Assembly (NCBI RefSeq): GCF_014645895.1
Contig: NZ_BMMP01000009.1
Span: 1 to 64,000, forward strand
DNA length: 64,000 nucleotides
DNA from: Streptomyces daqingensis
GTDB taxonomy: Bacteria > Actinomycetota > Actinomycetes > Streptomycetales > Streptomycetaceae
Reading direction: 5' to 3'
The notes under the pieces were generated by a model. It saw only the letters and a program-made list of their open reading frames with translations. It did not search any database and was not told the DNA's origin. A program made the position numbers and the translations under genes. Below, in pieces: positions 18,457 through 27,809 of this stretch. How positions within the stretch are numbered: position 1 is the first letter of the stretch; every line of letters begins with the position of its first letter.

Positions 18457-19797
18457 CTATGCGCCCTGCGGCGCGAGGTATTCGCTTTGGATGCGCTGCC
18501 GCACCAGCTCGCTCAGGCTCCGCAGGCGGTCCGATTCCAGGGGCTCCGGCGCCACCGGGCGGGCGATCCTCCGCGCCTCCTGCGGCAGTTCGGCGAGGTC
18601 CGCCGCGAACCGGTCCTGCGCCTCCCGCAGCGGGGGCGCCGCAGCGACGCGCTCTCCGTCCCGCATCACGGGGCGCAGCAGCGGACGCGCCCCCGCCGGA
18701 GCCGGCTCGTCCGCGAGCGCGAGCGTGTCGGCGAAGCCGTGGCGGCGGAAGACCTGCTTGGCGCCGGGGGCCGTGGTCTTCTTCGCGGACAGCTTCATCA
18801 CGGGGCGGCCGTCGTAGGCGACCATTTTGTAGGCCGAGTCCAGGTAGGGCGCGTCCGCGGAGACGCCCACCTTCGTGCCGACGGCGAAGACGTCGACAGG
18901 GGCGCGCTCCCGCACCAGGCGCTCCACCTTCGTCTCGTCGAGGCCGCCGCTGACGACGATCTGCACCTCCGGCAGCCCGGCGGCGTCCAGGATGCGGCGG
19001 GACCGTACGGCCAGCGCGCCCAGGTCGCCGCTGTCCAGCCGGACCGCCGAACCGGCGCCCAGGCCGAGCGACTTGAGGACCCGCGCCGCCGTACGCACGC
19101 CTTCCTCAGTGTCGTAGGTGTCGACCAGATAGGTGACAGGGCCGGGGTGTGCGCGGGAGAAGGCGCGGAACGCCGTCTCCTCGGAGCCGAACGCCTCTAC
19201 GTACGAGTGGGCCATGGTGCCGACGGCGGGCAGCCCCAGCGACGTCGCCGCCGCCACGTTGCTCGTCCCGGCGAAGCCCACCAGCGCCCCGAGCCGGGCG
19301 GCGTCGAACCCGGCGCACGGCCCGTGCGTACGGCGCAGGGAGAAGTCCACGACGGGACGGCCGCCGGCGGCGAGAACGCACCGCGCGGACTTCGACGCGA
19401 TCGCCGTCTGATGGCTGATCAGGTTCAGCACGTACGTCTCGACGAGCTGGGCGACCGGCAGCGGCGCGGTGATCTCCAGCAGCGGCTCGTTCGCGAAGAC
19501 CAGGCTCCCCTCGGGGACGGCACGCACCTCTCCGCGGAAGGCGATGCCGAGCAGGGGCACGAGGTCGCGGGGCGGACGGCCGAGCGCGGCCGCGAAGGCG
19601 TCGATGTCGTCGGGTCCGATCCGGAATCCGGCGAGGTGGTCGAGGACGGGTTCGACCCCGGCGGCGACCAGGAAGCCCCGGTCAGGTGGCAGGTCGCGCA
19701 CGTAGAGACTGAAGGTGGCGGGACCGGTCATGCCCTCCCGCACGTACGACATCGCCATCGTCAGTTCGTACAGGTCAGTGGTCCTGGCATCGGACAT
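18457..19797 (-). CDS. pncB: Nicotinate phosphoribosyltransferase
   Basis: A 446-residue enzyme of the NAD salvage pathway making nicotinate mononucleotide from nicotinate and PRPP. Recognisable blocks are TDLYELTMAMSYVREGM at the N-terminus, DFSLRRTHG, GFAGTSNVAAA, GTMAHSYVEAFGSEE, VRLDSGDLGALA and VSGGLDE. It starts 24 bp after the universal stress gene and is likely in its operon. In M. tuberculosis the paralogue PncB2 belongs to the dormancy regulon, which matches this neighbourhood. Confidence 0.93.
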   Translation of the reverse strand: MSDARTTDLYELTMAMSYVREGMTGPATFSLYVRDLPPDRGFLVAAGVEPVLDHLAGFRIGPDDIDAFAAALGRPPRDLVPLLGIAFRGEVRAVPEGSLVFANEPLLEITAPLPVAQLVETYVLNLISHQTAIASKSARCVLAAGGRPVVDFSLRRTHGPCAGFDAARLGALVGFAGTSNVAAATSLGLPAVGTMAHSYVEAFGSEETAFRAFSRAHPGPVTYLVDTYDTEEGVRTAARVLKSLGLGAGSAVRLDSGDLGALAVRSRRILDAAGLPEVQIVVSGGLDETKVERLVRERAPVDVFAVGTKVGVSADAPYLDSAYKMVAYDGRPVMKLSAKKTTAPGAKQVFRRHGFADTLALADEPAPAGARPLLRPVMRDGERVAAAPPLREAQDRFAADLAELPQEARRIARPVAPEPLESDRLRSLSELVRQRIQSEYLAPQGA

Positions 19798-19821
19798 CTC
19801 CAGGCACCTCCGGAGAACGGT

Positions 19822-20742
19822 TCAGCCGTACGGGACGACGGCGAGGGGAGCGCGGGCGTGGTGCATGACGGCGTGCGTGACGGAACCCACGTGCGTACCG
19901 ATCCGCGAGCGCCGGTTGCGCCGTCCGACGACCAGCATCGACGCCTGTGCGGCTGCCTCCACGAGCAGATGCGCGGGCTGGTCGGTCAGCGCTTCGGCGT
20001 GCACCTTGATGTCGGGGTACCGCTCGCTCCAAGGGCGCAGAGCGGCTGTGAGCGCGTCGTTCTGCGCGGCGAGCAGTTCGCCCTGCATCGCGGGAGGAAT
20101 GGGACTGGGGCGCATGGCGCGGTGGTGGTCGCCCACGCTCCAGGCGTTCAGCACGCGCAGCGGCAGCGAGTGCAGGGCGGCCTCCTGGAAGGCGAAGGCC
20201 ATCAGCTCGTCACACGGGTGCCGCAGATCGACGCCCAGGACGATCTCGCCCGTCGTCGTCCGCTCCTGCAGGGGAAGCGCGGCGAGCGTCTCCGCCTGAT
20301 GGTCACCGCTGGAGTGGGCGTCGCCCGCATGCGCCCGCACCAGTACGACGGGGCACGCGCAGTGTGCGACGGTCGGCAGCGCGGCCGATCCGACGATGAA
20401 ACCCAGCAGGGAACTCAGGCCGCGCGAGCCGAGTACGAGCAGGCCGGTCTCCGCTGACGCGTCGGCGAGTACGTGGGACGGCCGCCCGGCAGCCATCTCG
20501 ACCTCCACGTTCAGCTCCGGGGCGCGGCGGTTGAGTTCGTCGAGCACCTCGTTGACGAGGTTCTGCGCCCACTCGCGCTCTACCTCGTCGTCGGCGATGG
20601 GGGAGTAGGGGTACGCCCCGGCCTCCCGGATGTGGAGCAGTTGCAGCGGCACGCCGCGTGTCAGTGCTTCGCGGGCGGCCCAGTCGACGGCGCTGTGGCT
20701 CTCCCGGGTGCCGTCCACCCCGACCGTCACGGACTCGGTCAT
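19822..20742 (-). CDS. Tandem-domain universal stress protein
   Basis: A 306-residue protein with two Usp domains. The first starts TVGVDGTRESHSAVDWAAREA and ends with the ATP-binding loop LVLGSRGLSSLLGFIVGSAA. The second (IVLGVDLRHPCDELMAFAF) ends LVVGRRNRRSRIGTHVGSVT. The G-2x-G-9x-G(S/T) ATP motif is present in both with minor changes. Such proteins (Rv2005c, Rv2623 type) bind ATP and are strongly induced in hypoxia. The ATG at 20742 with GAAGCGGGAGGGAGAATC upstream defines the start. It is divergent from the alcohol dehydrogenase across a region with several GGGCCGAACG-type boxes. Confidence 0.92.
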   Translation of the reverse strand: MTESVTVGVDGTRESHSAVDWAAREALTRGVPLQLLHIREAGAYPYSPIADDEVEREWAQNLVNEVLDELNRRAPELNVEVEMAAGRPSHVLADASAETGLLVLGSRGLSSLLGFIVGSAALPTVAHCACPVVLVRAHAGDAHSSGDHQAETLAALPLQERTTTGEIVLGVDLRHPCDELMAFAFQEAALHSLPLRVLNAWSVGDHHRAMRPSPIPPAMQGELLAAQNDALTAALRPWSERYPDIKVHAEALTDQPAHLLVEAAAQASMLVVGRRNRRSRIGTHVGSVTHAVMHHARAPLAVVPYG

Positions 20743-21263
20743 GATTCTCCCTCCCGCTTCCGTGAGCGCCCGCGGCGCGAGCGTCACGCCTGACTGCCCG
20801 AACGGGGCCGGTCCGCCCGTCCGCCCGGACGCCGTCGGTGTACGGACCGCGTCGAACTGCTCGGACTCGGGCCCTCGAGCTGTCCGCGCGACGGCCGTCG
20901 ATCTGTCGTGGCCGTCGATCCGTCCGCCGTCCGACGCGTCCGGATCGCTGCGCGTGCGAACCAAGGAGTTGGGAGCACCCGGCAGCGGCGAGTCCACGTC
21001 GAACAGTGCGCGTCGCGAACGTCTCACTCTCAGCGTGGCCGCCCCTGCGCTGCGGCGACCAGGGCCGTAGGGACCCGGAGACGGGCCGAACGTCCCCGTT
21101 CGCGACGCGTCCGCCCGAGGGGCCTCGCGGCCCGAAGCCGGGACCGAACGGCCCATGCACACGCGGGGCCGGGACGTCCAGGCTGGAGGCGGGCCGGACG
21201 AAGCGCGGCGGGTGAACGGCCGAGAAGGCAGGCACGAGCCGCGCACGACGGGAGGAGAGATCC
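20743..21263. promoter_or_regulatory. Divergent usp/adh promoter region with dormancy-type boxes
   Basis: About 520 bases without a supported gene. It holds three closely related inverted motifs: GGGCCGTAGGGACCC (21062-21076), GGGCCGAACGTCCCC (21083-21097) and GGGACCGAACGGCCC (21140-21154). A weaker one, GGGCCGGTCCGCCC, is at 20815-20828. The first two are 21 bp apart, two helical turns. Confidence 0.65.
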
Positions 21264-22349
21264 ATGAAGGGGTTCGTCTTCCATGGCCCCGGCAGGTCCG
21301 CGTGGGAGGACGTCGCCGAGCCCGACCTGAAGGACCCCGCGGACGCCGTCGTCCGGGTGGAGACGGCGAGCATCTGCGGTACAGACCTGCACATCCTCCA
21401 GGGCGACGTGCCCGGGGTGGCGGACGGGACGGTGCTCGGCCACGAGGCCGTCGGGGAGGTCGTCGAGACGGGACGCGAAGTGCGGACGGTACGGCCGGGT
21501 GACCGTGTGCTCGTCTCCTGCATCACCGCGTGCGGACGCTGCCGGTACTGCCGCGAAGGCACGTACGGGCAGTGCCGTGGCGGAGGGGGCTGGCTGCTGG
21601 GGAACCGCATCGACGGCACGCAAGCTGAGTACGTCCGTGTGCCGTTCGCCGACCACTCCGTGCATCTGCTGCCCGGCGCCGTCGACAGTCAGGACGCGGT
21701 GCTGTTCGCCGACACCTTCCCGACGGGTTACGAGGTCGGCGTGCTGAACGGTTCGGTGCGTCCCGGTGACACGGTCGCCGTCGTGGGCGCCGGACCGGTC
21801 GGTCTCGCGGCCGTCGCCACGGCGCGGCTGTACTCGCCCGACCGGATCATCGCGGTGGACAGGCTGTCCGGCCGCCTGCAGTCGGCCGCACGGCTGGGCG
21901 CCGACGCGCACGTGCTCGCGTCGGACGAACCCGAGCAGCTCGTCGCAGACCTGACGGACGGGCTCGGGGCCGACGTGGCGATCGAGGCGGTGGGGCTGCC
22001 GGAGACGTTCGAGATGTGCACGCGCATGGTCCGTGCCGGAGGGCACGTCGCCAACGTCGGAGTGCACGGCAAGCCCGCGGCCCTCCACCTCGAGGACCTG
22101 TGGCAGAAGGACTTGACGATCCGCACCGGCCTCGTCGACACCTCCTCGGTGCCGATGCTGCTGAGCATGCTGAACGCCGGGAGGCTGACGACGTCGCCGC
22201 TGGTGACACACGTCTTCGAACTCGACTCGATGGAGGAGGCGTACGAGGTCTTCGCGGGTGCGGAGGACACCGGAGCGTTGAAGGTCGCCGTCAGGGGCCC
22301 GCAGGTCTACAGGGCCGACCGCGCGTCCCTCGTCGCCACCGCGGGCTGA
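21264..22349 (+). CDS. Zinc-dependent alcohol dehydrogenase (MDR family)
   Basis: A 361-residue medium-chain dehydrogenase. Catalytic zinc ligands Cys38, His60 and Glu61 are present (SICGTDLH; GHEAVGEV). The structural zinc site is Cys90, Cys93, Cys96 and Cys104, and the NAD(P)-binding motif is AVVGAGPVGLAA. It is probably cytoplasmic and oxidises or reduces small alcohols, perhaps regenerating NAD under low oxygen. The ATG at 21264 follows GGGAGGAGAGATCC. It is the first plus-strand gene of the island and shares the box-rich promoter region with usp. Confidence 0.9.
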   Translation: MKGFVFHGPGRSAWEDVAEPDLKDPADAVVRVETASICGTDLHILQGDVPGVADGTVLGHEAVGEVVETGREVRTVRPGDRVLVSCITACGRCRYCREGTYGQCRGGGGWLLGNRIDGTQAEYVRVPFADHSVHLLPGAVDSQDAVLFADTFPTGYEVGVLNGSVRPGDTVAVVGAGPVGLAAVATARLYSPDRIIAVDRLSGRLQSAARLGADAHVLASDEPEQLVADLTDGLGADVAIEAVGLPETFEMCTRMVRAGGHVANVGVHGKPAALHLEDLWQKDLTIRTGLVDTSSVPMLLSMLNAGRLTTSPLVTHVFELDSMEEAYEVFAGAEDTGALKVAVRGPQVYRADRASLVATAG

Positions 22350-22460
22350 TTCGCGCGCTGACTCGTGCGCCGCGGACGACGCGGCAGACGACGGCCGGCA
22401 GCCGGTTGTCGTCTGCCGCCGTCGCACCAGCTTGTCGTCTGGCGTCGCGCTGTCCGGGCG

Positions 22461-22826
22461 TCAGCGGGCGACGGTGAGCAGTACCGCGGACGCCGTGGCG
22501 CACGCGGCGAACATCGCCAGCAGCGCCACCGTCACCCGCAGCAGGAGACGGCCGCGGAGCTGCTCGTAGCGGTCCGTGTACTCCTGCCGGAGCTCCCCGC
22601 AGCGTTGCACTGTCGCCTCCAGCACCCGCCGAGTGAGCGCCATCCGCTCGGCGGTGTAGAGGCTCACGACCTCCTCGTGCTGGGCGGACGTCAGCCACGG
22701 CAGCCGGTCCGCGAATGCCTCCGCCTCGGTGCGGGCGTTCTCCCGGTACGTCTGCGCCAGCAGGTAGCCCTCCAGCTGGGCGATGCCCCTGGTTGCCTCG
22801 TCCTGGCCGGTCGTGGACCTCCGCAC
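22461..22826 (-). CDS. Hypothetical protein with C-terminal membrane helix
   Basis: A 121-residue protein I do not recognise. The first 95 residues are charged and helical (EGYLLAQTYRENARTEAEAF; GELRQEYTDRYEQLRG), and one hydrophobic segment near residues 96-118 (LLLRVTVALLAMFAACATAS) would anchor it in the membrane. It follows ctaD by 9 bp on the same strand and is therefore probably translated with it. The GTG at 22826 is the only plausible start. A partner or assembly helper of the terminal oxidase subunit is conceivable but unproven. Confidence 0.65.
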   Translation of the reverse strand: MRRSTTGQDEATRGIAQLEGYLLAQTYRENARTEAEAFADRLPWLTSAQHEEVVSLYTAERMALTRRVLEATVQRCGELRQEYTDRYEQLRGRLLLRVTVALLAMFAACATASAVLLTVAR

Positions 22827-22835
22827 GGCCGTACG

Positions 22836-24512
22836 TCAGCTCTCGCGCGGCGGGTTGACCACCGCGGGCGGTTCGATGGACGCCTGCTCGGGGTGGTGCA
22901 GGTCGAAGGCGGGGGACTCGGAACGGATGCGGGGCAGCGTGAGGAAGTTGTGCCTGGGGGGCGGGCAGGACGTCGCCCACTCCAGCGAACGGCCGTATCC
23001 CCACGGGTCGTCCACGGTGACCTTCTCGCCGGACACGGCGGTCTTCCACACGTTGTAGAGGAACGGCAGGGTCGAGAGGCCGAGTACGAACGCGCCGATG
23101 GTGGAGATGGTGTTGAGCGCGGTGAACCCGTCGCTGGCGAGGTAGTCCGCGTACCGGCGCGGCATTCCCTCGGCGCCCAGCCAGTGGTGGATGAGGAACG
23201 TGGTGTGGAAGCCGATGAACAGGGTCCAGAAGTGGATCTTGCCGAGGGTCTCGTCGAGCATGCGGCCCGTGAACTTCGGCCACCAGAAGTAGAAGCCGGC
23301 GAACATCGCGAAGACGACCGTCCCGAAGACCACGTAGTGGAAGTGGGCCACGACGAAGTAGCTGTCGGTCACGTGGAAGTCCATCGGCGGGGACGCGAGC
23401 AGCACGCCCGTCAGGCCGCCGAAGAGGAAGGTCACGAGGAAGCCGACGCTCCACAGCATCGGCGTCTCGAACGACAGCGAACCTCTCCACATGGTGCCGA
23501 TCCAGTTGAAGAACTTCACTCCCGTGGGCACCGCGATGAGGAACGACATGAAGGAGAAGAACGGCAGGAGCACCGCCCCGGTCGCGAACATGTGGTGGGC
23601 CCAGACCGTGACCGACAGCCCCGTGATGGCGATCGTGGCGCCCACCAGGCCGACGTAGCCGAACGTCGGCTTGCGGCTGAAGACGGGAAAGATCTCGGTC
23701 ACCACTCCGAAGAACGGCAGCGCGATGATGTAGACCTCGGGGTGGCCGAAGAACCAGAACAGGTGCTGCCACAGCAGCGGCCCGCCGTTGGCGGCGTCGT
23801 AGATGTGCGCACCGAACTTGCGGTCCGCCTCCAGCGCGAAGAGCGCCGCCGCGAGCACGGGGAACGCCAGCAGCACGAGCACGCTCGTCAGCAGCACGTT
23901 CCAGGTGAAGATCGGCATGCGGAACATCGTCATTCCGGGCGCGCGCATGCAGATGATCGTCGTGATGAAGTTGACGGCGCCGAGGATGGTGCCGAACCCG
24001 GAGAGCGCCAGCCCCATCACCCACAAGTCCCCGCCGATGTACGGGGTGTGCTCGCCGTCGGAGAGCGGCGTGTACGCGAACCAGCCGAAGTCGGCGGCTC
24101 CTTGCGGGGTGAGGAACCCCGCCACCGCGATCAGGCCGCCGAAGAAATACAGCCAGTACGACAGCATGTTCAGCCGGGGGAACGCCACGTCGGGCGAGCC
24201 GATCTGCAGCGGCATGATCGCGTTGGCGAAACCGGCGAAGAGCGGGGTCGCGAAGAACAGCATCATGATGGTGCCGTGCATCGTGAACGCCTGGTTGTAC
24301 TGCTCGGCGGAGATCAACTGCATCCCGGGCCGGGCCAGTTCGGCCCGCATGAGCAGGGCGAGCAGTCCTCCGAGGAGGAAGAAGACGAAGCCGCTCACCA
24401 TGTACAGCGAGCCGATCTTCTTGTGGTCGGTGGTGGTGAGCCACGTGACGGCCACGGCCCCCGGTGTGCGTTCACGGGCACGCTCCCGTGGCGGCTCGGT
24501 CAGCACTGACAT
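22836..24512 (-). CDS. ctaD: Cytochrome c oxidase subunit I (orphan copy)
   Basis: A 558-residue haem-copper oxidase subunit I with 12 membrane segments. Haem and copper ligands are in place: His in FTMHGTIMM for low-spin haem, WFFGHPEVY with the His-Tyr cross-link pair and the conserved Glu, the HHMF pair, and [10 protein letters not shown]. The ATG at 24510-24512 is preceded by AAAGGGG. A longer upstream frame is not coding. No ctaC, ctaE or ctaF lies beside it, so this is an extra copy outside the usual cta operon, inside the dormancy-type island. It may swap into an oxidase under low oxygen or nitric oxide. Confidence 0.93.
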   Translation of the reverse strand: MSVLTEPPRERARERTPGAVAVTWLTTTDHKKIGSLYMVSGFVFFLLGGLLALLMRAELARPGMQLISAEQYNQAFTMHGTIMMLFFATPLFAGFANAIMPLQIGSPDVAFPRLNMLSYWLYFFGGLIAVAGFLTPQGAADFGWFAYTPLSDGEHTPYIGGDLWVMGLALSGFGTILGAVNFITTIICMRAPGMTMFRMPIFTWNVLLTSVLVLLAFPVLAAALFALEADRKFGAHIYDAANGGPLLWQHLFWFFGHPEVYIIALPFFGVVTEIFPVFSRKPTFGYVGLVGATIAITGLSVTVWAHHMFATGAVLLPFFSFMSFLIAVPTGVKFFNWIGTMWRGSLSFETPMLWSVGFLVTFLFGGLTGVLLASPPMDFHVTDSYFVVAHFHYVVFGTVVFAMFAGFYFWWPKFTGRMLDETLGKIHFWTLFIGFHTTFLIHHWLGAEGMPRRYADYLASDGFTALNTISTIGAFVLGLSTLPFLYNVWKTAVSGEKVTVDDPWGYGRSLEWATSCPPPRHNFLTLPRIRSESPAFDLHHPEQASIEPPAVVNPPRES

Positions 24513-24798
24513 GGTGGCCCCTTTGCTCGCCTGTGTTGCGTCTGTGTTCGTCTGTGATCGCGGCAACCCGTACGACTGCGGCGGGCGTTGCGATGCCGGT
24601 TTCACGACTTTCACGACGTTGGTACCTTCCGCTCCTCCGGAAACGAGCACTTCACCCATACGTGGGCCGTGCCCAGATGGCGTTGATCTGCTGAGGCGGC
24701 GCTCAGGGCGGCCGAGGGGCGTCGCACTCGTGGGTCGAAGAGACGGACAGGGGTACGCAGGGGAGTCGCAGAGGCAGCCGACACCAGGGAGCAGACCG

Positions 24799-26022
24799 AT
24801 GGCCGGAGCAGCGGCAGCACCCAGCCCTGCGCGGGCGACCTCGCCGCAGGGTCTGCCGGGCAGAGCCGTGCAGTGGTGGCGGCGAGCGGTCCGCACGGCG
24901 GGTCCTGAGCGGCACACGCTGACCCTCATCGGCAAGAGTGCGCTGGTCGCGACCCTCTCGTGGTACTTGGCCGACGACGTCATGCAGGCCCAGAGCCCCG
25001 CGTTCGCGCCGTTCTCCGCGGTGCTGATCGTGCAGATCACCGCGTATCAGTCGATCGTGCAGGCGTTGCGCTACGTGGGAGCCGTGACGGCCGGAGTGGC
25101 GCTGTCCGGACTGGTGGGCCCCCTGGCGGGGCCGACCATGCTGAGCTTCGCGCTCGTCGCGCTGGTGGCCTTGCTGATCGGACGGTGGGGGCGTCTGGGG
25201 TCGCAGGGCACGCAGGTGTCGACTGCGGCGTTCTTCGCCTTCTCCATCTATGCGGCCGCGCCGGGGGAGCGCCAGGGCCTGGAGTCTCTCGGACAGATCA
25301 TTCTGCTCGTGCTGATCGGGTGCGGCGTGGGGGTCGTGGTGAACGTTTTGGTGATGCCGCCGATGCGTTACCGCAGCGCCGAGCACGGGATCCACGCACT
25401 CGGACAGGGCCTCCTGAACCTCGCCGGCGAGATGTCCCCGACGTTGCGGGAAGGAACTCCGGACAAGGAGCTCACGCAGCGCTGGCGGCAGCGCGCGACG
25501 CGGCTCGCACCGCTGGCGGAGCAGGCGCAGTCGTCCGTGCGCACGGCCCGGGAGAGCATCCGCTTCCACCCGCGCCGCATCCTGGGGCGGCGGCGGCAGT
25601 GGTCGGGTTTCAGCGGCTACCAGTCACTCGTCGACGCCCTGGAGCGGGTCACGTATCAGGTCGCGTCGATGACGCGCAGCTTCGACCAGAGCCCTGAGGA
25701 GGGGGGCGGCCCCGAGCACCGCGAATTCCTGTGGCACTACGGCGCGTTCCTGACCGGTTTCGAGGAGGCGGCTGAGGTGCTCACCCGTCTCGACGAGGAC
25801 CGGGTCACGCAGCAGTCGCACGAGTTGCGCGACGCCGTGGACCGGGCCGAGAGAGCGCGCACCCGGATGGCCGAGTACGCGGACGTGAGTTCGCTCCCGG
25901 TGAGTGATCCTTCCGAGCCGTACGGAATCCTCCTGGCCGAGGCGGTCCGCCTCACGGACGAGATACGGCACACCCGCGACGTACTGGAGAAGGCCGCAGG
26001 GGAGAGCGGCCGCCGGAGCTGA
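24799..26022 (+). CDS. FUSC-like aromatic acid exporter family membrane protein
   Basis: A 407-residue protein. After a Pro/Ala-rich start it has about six hydrophobic segments (residues 40-190; [75 protein letters not shown]). A long soluble helical domain with the heptad-like stretch [20 protein letters not shown] follows. This layout matches the FUSC/ArAE family, which may export aromatic or other compounds; substrate unknown. The ATG at 24799 follows CAGGGAGCAG. It is divergent from ctaD and 44 bp ahead of the hydrolase gene. Confidence 0.75.
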   Translation: MAGAAAAPSPARATSPQGLPGRAVQWWRRAVRTAGPERHTLTLIGKSALVATLSWYLADDVMQAQSPAFAPFSAVLIVQITAYQSIVQALRYVGAVTAGVALSGLVGPLAGPTMLSFALVALVALLIGRWGRLGSQGTQVSTAAFFAFSIYAAAPGERQGLESLGQIILLVLIGCGVGVVVNVLVMPPMRYRSAEHGIHALGQGLLNLAGEMSPTLREGTPDKELTQRWRQRATRLAPLAEQAQSSVRTARESIRFHPRRILGRRRQWSGFSGYQSLVDALERVTYQVASMTRSFDQSPEEGGGPEHREFLWHYGAFLTGFEEAAEVLTRLDEDRVTQQSHELRDAVDRAERARTRMAEYADVSSLPVSDPSEPYGILLAEAVRLTDEIRHTRDVLEKAAGESGRRS

Positions 26023-26066
26023 CCTGACGCCCGGGCGACCGCCGCGACGAGGAGAGGAGGCAGGGC

Positions 26067-27020
26067 ATGCCGAGCACGAGCAGCCGTGTGCTGGCGCAGG
26101 CCATGTCCGCAGTCGGACACAAATTCGGGTATCGCGACCTCGCTCAGGTCCGGCGCAAGGTGGAGAAGCAGCTGACGCGTCCGGCCCACTTCGGACCGCC
26201 CGGGCATTTGGACAAGACGTGCGCCGTGACGTTGCGCTTCGGCCACGGCTTCCCCTGCTACGAGGTCGTCCCGCACGGGCGGACCCCTCAGCTGAGCGTG
26301 CTCTATCTGCACGGAGGGGCCTACATCGAGGAGATCGGCTACAACCACTGGGCGCTGATCAAGGAACTGGCCGGGCAGACGCCCGCCCAGATCGTCGTCC
26401 CCGTCTATCCGCTGGCCCCGCGGGGAACGGCGGAGGAGTCCCTGCCCCGTCTCACCGCACTGGCCAGGGAGCTGACAACCGCACCGGCGCCCGCGGTCTT
26501 CATGGGCGACTCCGCGGGCGGCGGTCTCTCCCTCGCAGTGGCACAGCGCCTGCACGAGCAGGGCGACGCGCCGCCCGCTCGGCTCGCCCTTCTCTCGCCG
26601 TGGCTGGACGCCGCGCTCGGCGACCCGGACGCGGAGAAGATCCAGCCGAGAGACCCGATGCTGGCCGTCGAACCGCTCCGGTACACGGGCGCACTGTGGG
26701 CGGGAGACCTGGCCCCGTCCGATCCCGCGGTGAGCCCCCTGAACGGCCGTATGGACGGACTGCCTGCCACGGAGGTCTACATCGGTGACCGCGACATCCT
26801 CCTCCCCGACGCCAGGCGTTTCACTGAGCGGGCGACATCCGCCGGAGTCGCCGTCGACCTCCATGAAGCTCCCGGGCAGATCCATGCCTATCCCCTGTGG
26901 CCCGTGCCCGAGGGGCGCGACGCGAGGGAGCGGATCCTCTCCGGGCTCCGGCTCACGGCCCGCACCGCCGGGAGCACCAGCGGTGGGGGCGGGGCCCCGG
27001 AGGGCGTGCCGTCCCGCTGA
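26067..27020 (+). CDS. Alpha/beta hydrolase, HSL-type esterase/lipase
   Basis: A 317-residue esterase of the hormone-sensitive-lipase group. The oxyanion-hole motif HGGAY is at residues 82-86 and the nucleophile Ser149 sits in GDSAGG. Asp in GDRDILLPD and His in GQIHAYPLWP complete the triad. No signal peptide is visible. It lies 44 bp after the FUSC gene and ahead of the DUF2267 gene on the same strand. It could hydrolyse acylglycerols or carbon stores during stasis, as proposed for lipases in dormant mycobacteria; the substrate is inference only. Confidence 0.88.
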   Translation: MPSTSSRVLAQAMSAVGHKFGYRDLAQVRRKVEKQLTRPAHFGPPGHLDKTCAVTLRFGHGFPCYEVVPHGRTPQLSVLYLHGGAYIEEIGYNHWALIKELAGQTPAQIVVPVYPLAPRGTAEESLPRLTALARELTTAPAPAVFMGDSAGGGLSLAVAQRLHEQGDAPPARLALLSPWLDAALGDPDAEKIQPRDPMLAVEPLRYTGALWAGDLAPSDPAVSPLNGRMDGLPATEVYIGDRDILLPDARRFTERATSAGVAVDLHEAPGQIHAYPLWPVPEGRDARERILSGLRLTARTAGSTSGGGGAPEGVPSR

Positions 27021-27113
27021 GAGGGCGGAGCGGACGGGCCGCGTGTGTCGGAGCGCCCTGAACGGTCACCCGGCCCCGTAGCGGACGAAGCAGACCCGAA
27101 GGGGTGCGGACGG

Positions 27114-27587
27114 ATGCGCTACGAGGAGTTCACCGGGCAGGTGCAGGCGCGCGCCGGGCTGGGGAGCCGCCAGGACGCCGAGGCGGCCGTACGGGCCACT
27201 CTGGAGACCGTCGCCGAACGCGTCCCCGACGGAGTGGCCGACCACCTCGCCGCGCAGCTCCCGCACGAGGCGGCCCAGCCGCTGCGGCGCGCCGTCGCCG
27301 AGCACGAGGCGTCGCCGCACGTGCGGGCAGAGGCCCGGGTGCGGGGCGAGCCGTTCGATCTGCCGGTCTTCGCCGGACGCGTGGCGTGGCGGGCGGAGAC
27401 ATCCGAAGAGGACGCCCTGGTGCGGGCGGCGGCCGTGCTGAACGTTCTGGACGCGGCCGTGGCGCCCGAACTCATGCGGAAGCTGGAGGGAGCGCTGCCG
27501 CCGGACATCCGCGACGTCATGCCCTCCGGCCGAGCCGGTATGCCGGGCGGCGCGGCCGGGCCGCCGGACGACGCGGCAGCACAGTGA
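27114..27587 (+). CDS. DUF2267 domain protein
   Basis: A 157-residue soluble helical protein with the DUF2267 pattern: YEEFTGQVQARAGL, then AEAAVRATLETVAERVPDGV, HLAAQLPHEAAQPLR and a second repeat ALVRAAAVLNVLDAAVAPEL. The C-terminal 25 residues are Gly/Ala/Pro-rich. Function is unknown; family members often sit beside universal stress and CBS proteins. The ATG at 27114 after GAAGGGGTGCGGACGG is preferred to one at 27045, which would add 23 unconserved residues. Confidence 0.8.
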   Translation: MRYEEFTGQVQARAGLGSRQDAEAAVRATLETVAERVPDGVADHLAAQLPHEAAQPLRRAVAEHEASPHVRAEARVRGEPFDLPVFAGRVAWRAETSEEDALVRAAAVLNVLDAAVAPELMRKLEGALPPDIRDVMPSGRAGMPGGAAGPPDDAAAQ

Positions 27588-27809
27588 AACGGACCGGGAG
27601 TGCAGCGGACCCGCGAGGGCCCGCAGCCGCATGCGCCCGTACGGTCCCGCGCGTCCGCACAGCCGCAGGCGAACCGAGCCGGCCGACGTCAGGAGACGCC
27701 GGCAACCGGACAGAGAGACGCACCCCGCGCGAACAGCAGAGCTGAGCACCGTTACGCAGACCACCGACGCGGGGCACCCGGAGCGCCCGGCGGAGAGAAG
27801 GAGACGCAC

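Noticed and set aside
22365..24509. A 714-codon plus-strand frame opposite ctaD
   Set aside because: It is the antisense shadow of ctaD: His/Glu/Arg-rich low-complexity protein, no ribosome-binding site, and the minus-strand protein is an obvious oxidase subunit.
25341..25353. LacI-type box GTGAACGTTTTGG
   Set aside because: It lies within the FUSC coding sequence, with no link to rhamnose genes.
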